A stretch of 64,000 nt of DNA from Chloroflexota bacterium. Its GTDB lineage: Bacteria; Chloroflexota; Anaerolineae; Aggregatilineales; Phototrophicaceae. The number at the start of each line of letters is the position of its first letter. The first letter of the stretch is position 1. The stretch lies in contig JACRPS010000011.1 of the NCBI GenBank assembly GCA_016223085.1, positions 180,546 through 244,545 of the forward strand. The letters are read 5' to 3'. Under the pieces are notes generated by a model. That model searched no databases and was not told the origin of the DNA. It saw only the letters and a program-made list of their open reading frames with translations. Made by a program: the position numbers and the translations under genes. This document shows, piece after piece, positions 30,806-38,546 of the stretch.

Positions 30806-31192
30806 TTAAGATGAGACAATCCGGCGGATACCGTTCTTAAGAACTGGAACATTAAAGTTGACCAGTAAAGCTAACGGATAACCGGTTGCTTTGAGATACG
30901 AAATGACCTGGGCAGTATGGATAGGCGCGAGTTCCTCTACCGCTTTCAGTTCGACAATAACACAATTCTCGACCAGCACATCCAGGCGGCCTTCCCCAAC
31001 TGGATGCCCTTTGTAGTCAACACTGATGCAAAGCTGGCGCGCAAACGACAGCCGTCGCAGTTGCAGTTCAATACATAGGGCTTCTTCATACACCGATTCC
31101 AGAAATCCCGGCCCAAGTGTTCGATGTACCTCGATTGCCGCGCCAATCACGTCGTGGGCAATCCGGTCAACGAATTTGTCAGGTTCTTTCAT
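30806..31192 (-). CDS. GxxExxY family protein (PD-(D/E)XK-like fold)
   Basis: 128 residues with the family-naming motif in GPGFLESVYEEAL. The pattern LDVLVENCVIVELKAVEEL followed by a His/Gln helix (IHTAQVISYLKATG) fits the D...E-x-K core of PD-(D/E)XK nuclease-like proteins. The family is widespread and sporadic, and I know of no proven function. The gene is bracketed by direct repeats of 28 bases (30775 and 31201), four bases from its stop and nine from its start codon. This suggests it moves or expands as a unit with the repeats. Confidence 0.88.
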   Translation of the reverse strand: MKEPDKFVDRIAHDVIGAAIEVHRTLGPGFLESVYEEALCIELQLRRLSFARQLCISVDYKGHPVGEGRLDVLVENCVIVELKAVEELAPIHTAQVISYLKATGYPLALLVNFNVPVLKNGIRRIVSS

Positions 31193-31200
31193 CTCTTTTT

Positions 31201-31230
31201 AACCGCCAAGACGCCAAGGACGCCAAGAAA
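31201..31230 (+). repeat. Direct repeat (AACCGCCAAGACGCC type), copy 2
   Basis: Same orientation and nearly the same sequence as 30775-30802, just upstream of the GxxExxY start. The 267 bases from 31231 to 31497 hold no convincing gene or RNA and are less GC-rich than the surroundings. Confidence 0.85.
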
Positions 31231-31497
31231 TTTATCGGATCACATCGAGCATGTTACCTGCAAGAGCAAAGCTATACATCTTACGGTCAACGCACGATCG
31301 AAAGCAGTAAATGTCTAATTCAGAGTCATACGTTACTTCACCATAAGCCCCATCCGTGTCAGGGTTTCTGATTTTGCCCAGCCACAAACGAAACGAGATA
31401 CTGCTTCTCGTTGTGCATACAGGTCAATTAGAACAAAATCCAATACACATCTCATTGGCTTCAACCACGATAACTCCCACCAAGGCCTTCTGAACCC

Positions 31498-31527
31498 TTT
31501 CTTGGCGTTCTTGGCGTCTTGGCGGTT
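31498..31527 (-). repeat. Inverted copy of the AACCGCCAAGACGCC repeat, copy 3
   Basis: Reads TTTCTTGGCGTTCTTGGCGT... on the plus strand, the inverse of copies 1 and 2, ten bases before the racemase stop. Copies 2 and 3 form an inverted pair around the empty 31231-31497 stretch. Confidence 0.85.
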
Positions 31528-31536
31528 AATTTCTCT

Positions 31537-32688
31537 TTACTGCCGATACGGCAGCTCGTCCAGCCAGCGCCGCCACGCCGTTTCGACGCGCTCCATCTGC
31601 ACCTCGACGCCGATGCCCGGCGCGGTCGGCACGGTTATCGTGCTGTTCGCGCCCAGCACAAACGGCGGCTCAGTGATGTCCGGGTTGTAGTAGCGGTCGG
31701 TGGCGGAAATATCACACGGCAGCGTCACGCCCGGCAGCGAGGCAAACGCCAGGTTCGCCGCCCGCCCGACGCCGGTTTCCAGCAGCCCGCCAATCCACAG
31801 CGGCAGATTGTTCTCCACGCAGATTTTGTAGATTTCCAGACTTTCGGTGTAACCGCTGACCCGCGCCGGTTTCAGGTTCAAAATCCGGCACGCGCCCAGT
31901 TCCAGCGCCAGCCGCAGGTCATTCGCGGAGTGGATGCTCTCGTCCAGGCAAATTGGCGTATTTAACTGCGGCTGCAATTTGCTGTGTTCGTAGATGTCAT
32001 TGTAACCCAACGGCTGCTCGATCATCAGCAGATTAAACTCGTCCAACTGCTTCAGGTGTTCGGCGTCTGCCAGCGTATAGGCGCTGTTGGCGTCCAGCAT
32101 CATCACGATATCCGGGTAGACCACCCGTACACCGCGCGCCAGTTCCACGTCCCAGCCGGGTCTGATCTTCAGCTTAATGCGCCCGTAGCCCTGTTTCAGC
32201 CGTTTCTCGATGATCGCCAGCGTAGCTTCGACACTCGGCTGGATGCCGATGCTGACGCCAACCGTCGCGCAACCGCGCGAGGCATGGCCGGGTGGCAGGT
32301 GCGCTGCGAACGCTTCCGCCAGCGATTGGCCGTTAGCCTTTGCCAGTGCGTCCCACACCGCTGCTTCAACCGCGTGTTTGGCTAACGGATGGCCGCGCGT
32401 TCCGGCCAGCAGCGCCGGGACTTCGGTCGCGTCGGTCAGCGATTTGCCCAGCAGCGCCGGCACAAGAAACTCGCTGAGGATGTGCAGCGCCGTGCCCACT
32501 GTTTCATAGCTGTAACCGGGTGCGATTTCCGCTGAACATTCGCCCCACCCGGTTATGCCGTCATCCGTGTCGAGTTTGACGAGGATACACGCCTTAAACG
32601 GCTCTTCACCAAAGCTGGTGCGCAGGCGTTCTACCAGCGTCATGGCGATGGGATACAGTTCAATGGACTTGATAGTGATTGATCGCAT
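31537..32688 (-). CDS. Enolase-superfamily N-succinylamino-acid racemase / o-succinylbenzoate synthase
   Basis: 383 residues of the MLE/OSBS branch of the enolase superfamily. The catalytic residues are intact: KxK in YGRIKLKIRPGWD, metal ligands in MMLDANSAYTLADA, LMIEQPLGYND and ICLDESIHS, and the opposite Lys in LNLKPARVSGY. Proteins of this branch either make o-succinylbenzoate for menaquinone or racemise N-succinylamino acids. The GNAT gene upstream points to racemisation, because in Geobacillus a GNAT succinyltransferase and this racemase turn D- into L-amino acids with a desuccinylase. No men genes or desuccinylase are in the window. ATG 32688 follows GAGG; an upstream start would read through a palindrome. 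Confidence 0.88.
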   Translation of the reverse strand: MRSITIKSIELYPIAMTLVERLRTSFGEEPFKACILVKLDTDDGITGWGECSAEIAPGYSYETVGTALHILSEFLVPALLGKSLTDATEVPALLAGTRGHPLAKHAVEAAVWDALAKANGQSLAEAFAAHLPPGHASRGCATVGVSIGIQPSVEATLAIIEKRLKQGYGRIKLKIRPGWDVELARGVRVVYPDIVMMLDANSAYTLADAEHLKQLDEFNLLMIEQPLGYNDIYEHSKLQPQLNTPICLDESIHSANDLRLALELGACRILNLKPARVSGYTESLEIYKICVENNLPLWIGGLLETGVGRAANLAFASLPGVTLPCDISATDRYYNPDITEPPFVLGANSTITVPTAPGIGVEVQMERVETAWRRWLDELPYRQ

Positions 32689-32706
32689 AAATCCTCTTGT
32701 GAAAAC

Positions 32707-32733
32707 GTAGGGGCACAGCGTGCCGTGCCCCAC
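32707..32733. repeat. GTAGGG-type palindrome between racemase and GNAT genes
   Basis: Slightly degenerate copy (GTAGGGGCACAGCG / TGCCGTGCCCCAC) in the 60-base gap of the two-gene unit. Confidence 0.75.
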
Positions 32734-32750
32734 CAACTGCATCTATCAGA

Positions 32751-33653
32751 CTAATTCCGGCTAAAATCCACCTGCTCGAACTGGCGGGTGTTGGTCTGGC
32801 TCAATAGATAAAAGGCGCGTTCGCGGCCTTCAAACGGTTCGTGCAGGAAATCGGTGACGACAAAACCCAGGCTGAACAGCAGCTTAAATACGTCGCGGGT
32901 GTGGCTGCGCCAGGCCTGCGCCAGTTGCGGGTCGCGCTCCGCCAGCGCCTCGTACCGCGCCGGGATTTCCAGCAGTACCAGCGAACCGTTGGGGCGGGAA
33001 ACAGCTACAATCGGATGGGGCAGATCATTCTCGAACAGCGCCGGGTTCACAATCGGCGTATAGGCATCCAAATACTGCTTCAGGCTCAGATCACCGCGCG
33101 TGCCGGTAATGCGTTCCTCAACGCGGCGATTGGTCACCCACCATTCCACGTGCAGCCGGTCCGACGACCCCAGTTTCGCCAGTCCGCCGTCATCGGTGGT
33201 GCCATAATAATCTTCCAGATAGCGATAGCTGATGCCGCCCAGCTTGCGAATGTTGAGATGCGCGTTGGCCGCCAGCAGTGGGTCGAAGGTCCATACCACC
33301 AGCCGCACGCCCTGCCGCATCGCCAGACTGCGCTGCGCCAGTTTCAGCTTATAGCCGATGCCCTGTCCGCGATACTCCGGCAGAATCACCATCCGCTTGG
33401 AGACAAAGTGCAGGTTTGCCATCGCCGGGCGGTCCTGTTCCTCCATATTGGTGCCCAGGAAGCCCACCAGCACGCCGACCATGTGCTCGCCGTCGAAGGC
33501 CGCCAGGACGTGACCGCCGTTGGTCGCCAGCGAAAACAGCATGTGCGCCGGGATAACCGACTCCACATCGTCACCCCAGTAAGTGCGCTGTAATTCAACA
33601 GCAGCTTTCATTTCAGGTAGGGCATACAACGGTTTGATCTCAATCGTCGCCAT
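32751..33653 (-). CDS. GNAT-superfamily acyltransferase, partner of the racemase
   Basis: 300 residues. The acyl-CoA site is RMVILPEYRGQGIGYKLKLAQR (motif A, RGxGIG). The long protein with WTFDPLLAANAHLNIRKLGG and YYGTTDDGGL matches the predicted acyltransferases that accompany N-succinylamino-acid racemases. In the characterised Geobacillus pathway this enzyme succinylates D-amino acids with succinyl-CoA. The same reaction is likely here but is an inference from context. It lies between the racemase and an SDR gene that ends three bases before its start. Confidence 0.85.
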   Translation of the reverse strand: MATIEIKPLYALPEMKAAVELQRTYWGDDVESVIPAHMLFSLATNGGHVLAAFDGEHMVGVLVGFLGTNMEEQDRPAMANLHFVSKRMVILPEYRGQGIGYKLKLAQRSLAMRQGVRLVVWTFDPLLAANAHLNIRKLGGISYRYLEDYYGTTDDGGLAKLGSSDRLHVEWWVTNRRVEERITGTRGDLSLKQYLDAYTPIVNPALFENDLPHPIVAVSRPNGSLVLLEIPARYEALAERDPQLAQAWRSHTRDVFKLLFSLGFVVTDFLHEPFEGRERAFYLLSQTNTRQFEQVDFSRN

Positions 33654-33656
33654 GTG

Positions 33657-34604
33657 TTAAATCCCTCTTGGACGGCGGCGCAGCATGTAGCGCACCATCG
33701 GCCACCAGTAGCGTCGCCCGCGCATGTAGGTCAGCAGCGTATCCTCAAAGCGCCGGGGGCGAATCCCAAAATAGTTAAACGTGTTGCCCAGTTGGGCGGT
33801 GCGGTTGGTCGCCAGGATGTCCAACCACTGGGAAGTGAGCAGCGAACGGGGGAAGACACGGCTGTAAACGGCGGCCAGCGCCCGCATCAGGTACGGCGGT
33901 ACGGGGATAATCAGCCGCCGCGCCTGCGACACACGCATCACGGTGCGAATCAAATCCTCGACCGTGATGTATTCCGGGCCACCAATGTCCAGCGTCGCAT
34001 CCAGCGTATCAATCAGCCGCAGGCTGCGGACGATGGCTTCCACCAGATCGTCAATGTAAATTGGGTGCAGTACCACTTCTCCCCGACCGGGCATGAGAAA
34101 GAATAACGGGTTCGCCCGCAGCATCATGGCGATGTGGTTGACGAAGGCGTCATCCTCGCCAAACACGATGCCGGAACGGATGATGGTATAGGCCAGCCCG
34201 CTGGAACGCACCTGCTCCTCGACCAACCCTTTGATGCGCAGCAGATTATAACCGGACGACGAGGATGCCCCCAGGTGGCTGACGAGGATCATCCGACCCA
34301 CGCGCGCCGCCCGCGCTGCCGCGATCAGGTTGCGTGTGCCGACGATTTCGATGCGTTCCAGTTCGCGCGGTCGTCCCCACCACTGGCCGCTTTCCAGATG
34401 AATGATGGTATTCACGCCGGTTGCAGCGTGAAATAACACTTCTTCATCCAGTAAATTTCCTGTTATAATCTCCGGGGGTTCCGGCCAGGGCAGTTGTTTT
34501 TGCCGGTCTTCAGCCAGCAGGCAGCGCACGTGCTGGCCGTCGGCCATCAGCCGCGCGACCAGATGTCTGCCGATAAAGCCGGTTGCGCCGGTTACGAGAA
34601 TCAT
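33657..34604 (-). CDS. NAD(P)-binding SDR, atypical (NDUFA9-like)
   Basis: 315 residues with the Rossmann motif MILVTGATGFIGRHL at the N-terminus, MILVSHLGASSSSGYNLLRIKG and YTIIRSGIVFGEDDAFVNHI. In place of YxxxK there is YNLLRIKG, so it belongs to the atypical SDRs that resemble complex I subunit NDUFA9 and often bind a nucleotide without a known reaction. I chose ATG 34604, six bases after GGAGGG. The 3' end nearly touches the GNAT gene, so the three genes may be co-transcribed. Confidence 0.88.
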   Translation of the reverse strand: MILVTGATGFIGRHLVARLMADGQHVRCLLAEDRQKQLPWPEPPEIITGNLLDEEVLFHAATGVNTIIHLESGQWWGRPRELERIEIVGTRNLIAAARAARVGRMILVSHLGASSSSGYNLLRIKGLVEEQVRSSGLAYTIIRSGIVFGEDDAFVNHIAMMLRANPLFFLMPGRGEVVLHPIYIDDLVEAIVRSLRLIDTLDATLDIGGPEYITVEDLIRTVMRVSQARRLIIPVPPYLMRALAAVYSRVFPRSLLTSQWLDILATNRTAQLGNTFNYFGIRPRRFEDTLLTYMRGRRYWWPMVRYMLRRRPRGI

Positions 34605-34715
34605 GCCAGGCCCTCCATCGGGGAGCATTATATCATCCCACCACAGTGGTTAAAATACCTGTAACTCCCGGTGCATGGAGGGGTTATTCCTTGTTAGAAT
34701 GGTGTCAGATTTTTC

Positions 34716-34738
34716 GTAGGGGCGCGGCTCGCCCCTAT
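34716..34738. repeat. GTAGGG-type palindrome (short) before fabF
   Basis: Short copy GTAGGGGCGCGG / CTCGCCCCTAT in the divergent region before fabF. Confidence 0.7.
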
Positions 34739-34794
34739 GAATTTCACATGGACTGAACGCGGCCTGCGATAACCGCCGCGACGTGGAGGATGTT

Positions 34795-36051
34795 GTGGAC
34801 AAACGACGTGTTGTCGTGACCGGTATGGGTATCATCTGCCCGACGGGCAACGACCCTGAAGAAGCCTGGGCCAATGCTGCCGCCGGTAAAACCGGCATCG
34901 GCCCGATTCAACGCTTTGATACTTCGCATCTGGAGAATCACTTCGGCGGTGAAGTTAAGAACTTCGACCCGGAGGCCATTCTGGGCCGCCGCGAAGCCCG
35001 GCGCACCGACCGGGTGACACAGCTTGGATTGTATGCCGCCATACAGGCGGTGGACGATGCCGGGCTGGAGATCACCGACGACAACCGCTATGACATCGGC
35101 GTGGTCATGGGCAGCGGCATCGGCGGCATCGCGTCCATCTACGAGGGCATCAGGACGTTCATCGAAAAAGGCGCCCGCGCGGTCAGCCCGCTGCTGGTGC
35201 CGATGATGCTACCGGACAGCCCGTCCAGCAAGGTTTCGATGACTTACGGGATTCGTGGGCCGAACTTCGCCATCTCCACCGCCTGCGCCACCGGCAACAA
35301 CTGCATTGGCGAAGCGACCGAGATCATCCGCCGGGGTGACGCCGACGTGATTCTGGCGGGCAGCACCGAAGCCGGTCTGGTGGACATCGCCATCGCCAGC
35401 TTCAATAACATGACGGCCATCTCCCGCCGCAACGACGCGCCGGAAAAGGCCTCCCGCCCGTTCGACATTGACCGCGACGGTTTTGTCGTGGCGGAAGGCG
35501 CAGCCATCCTGGTGCTGGAAGACCTGGAACACGCGCTGGCGCGCGGCGCGAAGATTTACGCCGAAATCCTGGGCTACGGCCATACGTCGGATGCTTACCA
35601 CGTCACCGCGCCACTGGAAACCGGCGAAGGCGCGGCCAAAGCAATTGAACTGGCGCTGGCAGACGCCGGGCTGAAACCGGAAGACCTGGACTACATCAAC
35701 GCGCACGGCACCAGCACGCCGCTGAACGATAAGAGCGAAACGCTGGCGATCAAGAAGGCCCTGGGCGAACAGGCTTACGAAATCCCGATCAGCTCCACCA
35801 AATCGGTGACCGGCCATCTGATGGGCGCGGCTGGCGCGGTTGAAGCGGTGTTCACCATCCAGGCGATTCGCCACAGTTTTGTGCCGCCAACCATCAATCT
35901 GGATAACCAGGACCCGGAATGTGACCTGAACTACACGCCGAACGTCGGCGTCCCGCGCGAAATCAACATTGCCATGAGCAACTCGTTTGGTTTCGGTGGG
36001 CATAATGCGGTGCTGATCTTTGGCAAATACCGGCAAAATGGACATTCGTAA
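34795..36051 (+). CDS. fabF: 3-oxoacyl-[acyl-carrier-protein] synthase II
   Basis: FabF extends fatty acids by condensing malonyl-ACP with acyl-ACP. The 418-residue protein carries the nucleophile Cys in STACATGNNCIGEA, the first His in NAHGTSTPLNDKSE and the Lys/His pair in SSTKSVTGHLMGAAGAVEAV. GTG 34795 is preceded by GGAGG five bases upstream and gives MDKRRVVVTGMG, the usual start. It overlaps fabH by 14 bases. acpP, fabD and fabG, frequent partners, are not adjacent. Confidence 0.95.
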   Translation: MDKRRVVVTGMGIICPTGNDPEEAWANAAAGKTGIGPIQRFDTSHLENHFGGEVKNFDPEAILGRREARRTDRVTQLGLYAAIQAVDDAGLEITDDNRYDIGVVMGSGIGGIASIYEGIRTFIEKGARAVSPLLVPMMLPDSPSSKVSMTYGIRGPNFAISTACATGNNCIGEATEIIRRGDADVILAGSTEAGLVDIAIASFNNMTAISRRNDAPEKASRPFDIDRDGFVVAEGAAILVLEDLEHALARGAKIYAEILGYGHTSDAYHVTAPLETGEGAAKAIELALADAGLKPEDLDYINAHGTSTPLNDKSETLAIKKALGEQAYEIPISSTKSVTGHLMGAAGAVEAVFTIQAIRHSFVPPTINLDNQDPECDLNYTPNVGVPREINIAMSNSFGFGGHNAVLIFGKYRQNGHS

Positions 36052-37225
36052 CGGTCCGAGTGCGGCCATTTACGCGCACATCGTCGGCTGGGGTATGGCC
36101 GTTCCTGATGGCGTGCTGTCAAACGCCGATCTGGAAGCCATCGTCGAAACCAGCGACGAGTGGATTCGCACGCGCACCGGCATCCGGGAACGCCGCATCG
36201 CCGGGGAACGCGATTCGACCGCCAGCCTGGGGCTGCGCGCAGCGCAGCGGGCGCTGGACGTGGCCGACCTGCACCCGACCGAAATTGACCTGATTATCGT
36301 CGCCACCTCCACGCCGGAAAATATCTTCCCCAGCACCGCCAGCCTGATTCAGCACTGGCTGGGCGCGACCAAAGCCGGAGCGTTTGACCTCAGCGCCGCC
36401 TGCTCCGGCTTCGTCTACGGCGTCGAGATGGCCGCGCAGGCCATCCGCGCCGGCGGGATTCAAACGGCGGTCATCATTGGCGCGGAAACGATGACGCGCG
36501 TCCTCGACTGGCAGGATCGCGGCACGTGCATCCTGTTTGGCGATGGCGCGGGAGCGGTTGTGCTGCGCGCCAGCCCTACGCCGGGTGGGGTGTTATCGTC
36601 GGTGCTGCGCTCGGATGGCTCTGGCAGCGACCTGCTTGGCATCCCCACCGTTGGCAGCGAAGACCTGCGTCATTCGGACTTCCACGTACAGAACGGACAC
36701 CGGCTGGGTAAGATGTTTATGAACGGCGGCGAAGTGTTTAAATTCGCCACCCGCGTCATCGGCGAAAGCATCACCCAGGCGCTGGACAAAGCCGGCCTGA
36801 CCCTGACGGACGTATCGCTGATCGTGCCGCATCAGGCGAACCTGCGGATTATTCAGGCTGCCGCCCGCGCCCTGAAAGTGGACAGCGACCTGTTTGTCAG
36901 CAATCTCGACCGCTACGGCAATACTTCCGCCGCGTCCATTCCCATCGCCCTGTGTGAGGCCATCGAACAGGGGCGGGTGAAGGATGACCAGCATATCGTC
37001 TTTGTTGGCTTTGGCGGTGGGCTGACCTGGGCCGCGATGGTCATCAAGTGGACCGGCGCCCGCCCGCCCGAACCCGGCGCCAGCACCCTCATCAAGCAGC
37101 AACGGCGGCAGGCCAGCTACCTGTGGGCGCGCTGGCAAACACAGCTCCGCCGCCTCAACCGCCGCATCAGCGATTTCCTCGCGCGGTTTCTCCCGATTCA
37201 GCGGCAAAAACCAGATCAGGACTAA
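36038..37225 (+). CDS. fabH: 3-oxoacyl-[acyl-carrier-protein] synthase III with basic C-terminal tail
   Basis: FabH starts fatty acid chains by condensing acyl-CoA with malonyl-ACP. The Cys-His-Asn triad is visible: Cys in FDLSAACSGFVYGVEMA, His in IVPHQANLRIIQAAA and Asn in LDRYGNTSAASIPIAL. The N-terminal ETSDEWIRTRTGIRERRI is typical. The family usually ends near VIKW, about 325 residues, but here 55 more residues follow, rich in Arg and Gln (KQQRRQASYLWARW, RRLNRRISDFLARFL). This amphipathic basic tail might bind membrane or nucleic acid. The gene overlaps fabF. Confidence 0.93.
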   Translation: MDIRNGPSAAIYAHIVGWGMAVPDGVLSNADLEAIVETSDEWIRTRTGIRERRIAGERDSTASLGLRAAQRALDVADLHPTEIDLIIVATSTPENIFPSTASLIQHWLGATKAGAFDLSAACSGFVYGVEMAAQAIRAGGIQTAVIIGAETMTRVLDWQDRGTCILFGDGAGAVVLRASPTPGGVLSSVLRSDGSGSDLLGIPTVGSEDLRHSDFHVQNGHRLGKMFMNGGEVFKFATRVIGESITQALDKAGLTLTDVSLIVPHQANLRIIQAAARALKVDSDLFVSNLDRYGNTSAASIPIALCEAIEQGRVKDDQHIVFVGFGGGLTWAAMVIKWTGARPPEPGASTLIKQQRRQASYLWARWQTQLRRLNRRISDFLARFLPIQRQKPDQD

Positions 37226-37323
37226 AGTCCTAACAAACTCAGCGAAACTTTTCTCTCCGTTTCCAGTCGGTATTGGCGCAGTTAGTCAATAACGGCTGTA
37301 TTCGTAGATGAAGGAGAGAAAAC

Positions 37324-38415
37324 ATGTACCGAAATTCGCATTCATTCACTTTTGCGCTGGTTATCGTGGTGATGGCGCTGCTGACCGCCTTCTTCGGGCA
37401 GACCGTGCTGGCGCAGTCCGACGACACAACGGCCAATGAAGTCGAGATCGTGGGCAAAGTGACCGACTTTGATGGCCTGACCATTACCATTGGCGGGATC
37501 ACGTTCGACATCAGTCAGGCGGAACTGTACGGCAGTATCGTGGTTGGTGACGTGGTGGAGATCAAGGTGATTACGGCGGCAGACGGCACGCTGACCGTCC
37601 GCGAGGTGAAGCCCGTCGGCTTTGACGACAACAGTAACGACAACACCGACGACAACGCCAACGATAACAGCGACGACAATGGCAACGATAATGCCGATGA
37701 CAACGGCAATGACAACGCCGACGATAACGGCAACGACAACCTGGACGATAACAGCAATGACAATGTTGACGACAACAGCAACGACAACCTGGACGACTTC
37801 GACGATGACGAGTTTAAGCTGACCGGCACGATTACGGAAGTGGGTAATGGATTTATCGTCGTGTCCGGCTTCCGTATTGCCATCAGCGGCGCGGAAATCG
37901 AAGGCGCTCTGACAGCCGGCGCGCTGGTCGAAGTTGAACTGCGTCTCGTGAATAACCAGTATCTCGCGTCGAAGATTGAGCCTGCCTCGGCGGACGACGA
38001 TGACGCCCTCCCCGCCAACTGCGTGATGCGCGCGCCTGCCGGCTGGACGACCTACGCCATCCGGTTTGGCGATACGCTGTCCGGTATTGCGGTGGGCAGC
38101 GGCGCGCGGCTGGCTGACCTGGTGACAGTCAACTGCATCGCCAACCCCAACAGCATCGCCGTTGGCACCATCCTGTTTGTCCCGCGTGAACCGGCGCCGG
38201 TGTCCAGCAGTGACAACAGCAACGACAATACCGATGACAACGGCAATGACAGCGACGACGATAACGGCAACGACAAGGTTGACGACAGCAATGACAACAG
38301 CGACGACGATAACGGCAACGACAATGGCGATGACAGCAACGACAATGGCGACGATCACGGCGGTGACGACAGCAACAGCGGCAAAGGTGGTGACGACAGC
38401 GACGACAATGACTAA
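37324..38415 (+). CDS. Secreted Asp/Asn-repeat protein with DUF5666-like and LysM domains
   Basis: 363 residues. A signal peptide (ALVIVVMALLTAFFGQTVLA) is followed by a DUF5666-like strand domain (about 38-98, VEIVGKVTDFDGLTITI). An Asp/Asn repeat (about 99-158, DDNGNDNADDNGNDNADD) leads to a second DUF5666-like domain (FKLTGTITEVGNGFIVVSG). A LysM domain follows (TYAIRFGDTLSGIAVGSG ... VNCIANPNSIAVGTILFVP) and a second Asp/Asn tail ends the protein. LysM binds peptidoglycan-type glycans, so this is probably wall-attached. The acidic repeats could bind calcium. The second LysM protein (40644-41843) has the same ending. AAGGAG precedes the ATG. Confidence 0.85.
   Translation: MYRNSHSFTFALVIVVMALLTAFFGQTVLAQSDDTTANEVEIVGKVTDFDGLTITIGGITFDISQAELYGSIVVGDVVEIKVITAADGTLTVREVKPVGFDDNSNDNTDDNANDNSDDNGNDNADDNGNDNADDNGNDNLDDNSNDNVDDNSNDNLDDFDDDEFKLTGTITEVGNGFIVVSGFRIAISGAEIEGALTAGALVEVELRLVNNQYLASKIEPASADDDDALPANCVMRAPAGWTTYAIRFGDTLSGIAVGSGARLADLVTVNCIANPNSIAVGTILFVPREPAPVSSSDNSNDNTDDNGNDSDDDNGNDKVDDSNDNSDDDNGNDNGDDSNDNGDDHGGDDSNSGKGGDDSDDND
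37620..37803 (+). repeat. Coding tandem repeat, Asp-Asp-Asn-Gly-Asn-Asp-Asn units
   Basis: About eight imperfect 21-24 base units of the form GACAACGGCAACGACAACGC encode DDNGNDNA-like heptads or octads. A second array of the same type occupies about 38206-38413 at the 3' end of the gene. Confidence 0.85.
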
Positions 38416-38459
38416 TCGGCCATAACGTTTCGTTCGGGCATTTCGGGAACGCAGGCACC

Positions 38460-38489
38460 GTAGGGGCGGGTTTAGAAACCCGCCCCTAC
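38460..38489. repeat. GTAGGG-type palindrome after the Asp/Asn-repeat gene
   Basis: 30-base element with arms GTAGGGGCGGGTTT / AAACCCGCCCCTAC around AG, between the LysM gene and the GT-C gene. Confidence 0.92.
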
Positions 38490-38546
38490 CTCAAACCAGA
38501 TTGCCCATTATCTCACAAGCAGAGTTACAATGGATAGTAAGGGAAC

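Noticed and set aside
37620..37803. CRISPR-like array
   Set aside because: The repeats are short codon-phased units inside a coding frame without unique spacers.
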